Origin: Gyrodactylus bullatarudis
Lineage: Eukaryota > Platyhelminthes > Monogenea > Gyrodactylidea > Gyrodactylidae
DNA: 64,000 nt
Assembly (NCBI GenBank): GCA_012064415.1
Contig: SSNU01000129.1
Location: 215,438-279,437 of the forward strand
Direction: 5' to 3'
Numbering within the stretch: the stretch's first letter is position 1; the number at the start of each line of letters is the position of its first letter. Shown piece after piece: positions 63,486 to 64,000 of the stretch. The translations under genes were made by a program, and so were the position numbers. The notes under the pieces were generated by a model that had not been told where the DNA came from, ran no database searches, and saw nothing but the letters and a program-made list of their open reading frames with translations.

Positions 63486-64000
63486 TACATGGATCTGGAA
63501 AACTTTGATAAGGCCCTTGAAATACGAGACTCAGTTATAGGAATTATACCGGAGGAAGAGAAAAGCCTGGTACTAGTTCGTCAAAAGGCCCTGGATGCCT
63601 ATAAAGCCACTACCGCCTGGACAAGAATAAAAGATACATTTTTTACCGAGTAGGCTTATTTACAAGTAATGATTTTCAGGGATTCAGTCGATAGTGAATT
63701 AGAGAATCTCAAATATTCTGCCTTATTCAAGATCAATGGAGTTATAGCCATTTCAATATTATCCACAGTGTTTCAGAGAATCATAAACTTGGTTGATGAA
63801 AATATCCGGAGAACTCAAGTTTCAACTTTCCTCACCAAAGAAGCTGTCGGAGTAAGTTTTCTTTCTAATTCCTCTTCAATTTAGAGAAGATTTTTCGACA
63901 AAGTAATTTTTCATTCGATTTCATTCTCAGCTGGAATTGCTCTAAGAACAGGATTTCTTAGCTCAGGTTTTCTGTAAGTCAATCCATTGATAAATTCAGT
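63486..64000 (+). CDS. Partial gene, putative membrane protein, unknown
   Basis: The right edge truncates this gene. Starting at ATG 63486 (MDLENFDKALEIRDSVIGII), the first exon ends near 63648 at DTFFTE; a 30-bp intron leads to DSVDSELENLKYSALFKING with a hydrophobic helix (VIAISILSTVFQRIINLV). A second intron of about 31 bp (63853-63884) leads to RRFFDKVIFHSISFSAGIAL, RTGFLSSGFL, ending in a GTAAGT donor at about 63974. Residues around ISFSAGIALRTGF may form another membrane helix. No family recognised. Confidence 0.5.

Overview
This is an AT-rich animal genome window with very short introns. Nearly every gene I could resolve is split by GT-AG introns of about 24-37 bp (for example 26 bp in the MRPL10-like gene, 27 bp in RPL17, 28-30 bp five times in NAXD), and many genes lie tens of bases apart. 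Synaptogyrin, BTBD9, haspin, DRC1 (ciliary dynein regulatory complex) and a two-domain SART3 mark it as metazoan with motile cilia. Introns this short in a compact ciliated animal genome are best known from dicyemid mesozoans. I infer a dicyemid or close relative; an orthonectid is the main alternative. No organism-specific sequence was checked.

Bases 1-2760 hold three small host genes on both strands: a coiled-coil protein, an EFCAB10-like protein with an in-frame stop, and NAD(P)H-hydrate dehydratase. Bases 2760-26400 are almost wholly mobile-element wreckage: a Gypsy-type RNase H remnant containing a long hairpin, two families of APE/RT non-LTR retrotransposons in several copies and orientations, a Penelope-like element with a GIY-YIG domain, a hAT-type non-autonomous element with a perfect 8-bp target duplication, an 80-bp piggyBac-like element bounded by TTAA, and a Mutator-like (MULE) transposon with essentially identical 263-bp terminal inverted repeats.

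Bases 26900-64000 are a dense host-gene region. In order: VPS45, mitochondrial ribosomal protein L10, ATP synthase subunit c, RPL17 (all +), DRC1 (-), a small secreted protein and an RBMS/Shep-like two-RRM protein (+), then SART3 (-), which spans 8.1 kb because three of its introns are 0.27, 1.06 and 4.05 kb and carry transposon debris. After that come synaptogyrin (+), a divergent galactokinase-family protein (-), a UPF0193-like protein (+), a histidine acid phosphatase (-), PSMD4/Rpn10 (+), a small membrane protein (-) diverging from an NHL-like propeller protein (+), two DDX19/Dbp5 paralogs (-) flanking haspin kinase (+), BTBD9 (+), a PTB-domain protein and a RUN-domain protein (both -), the RNA ligase RTCB (+) and a partial gene at the right edge.

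Splicing and RNA metabolism (SART3, RTCB, two DDX19, an RRM protein), vesicle traffic (VPS45, synaptogyrin), proteostasis (PSMD4) and mitochondrial function (uL10m, ATP synthase c) are represented, but gene order shows no obvious functional clustering. Several start codons sit 0-10 bases after a strong 3' splice-site-like sequence, as expected if mRNAs receive a spliced leader.
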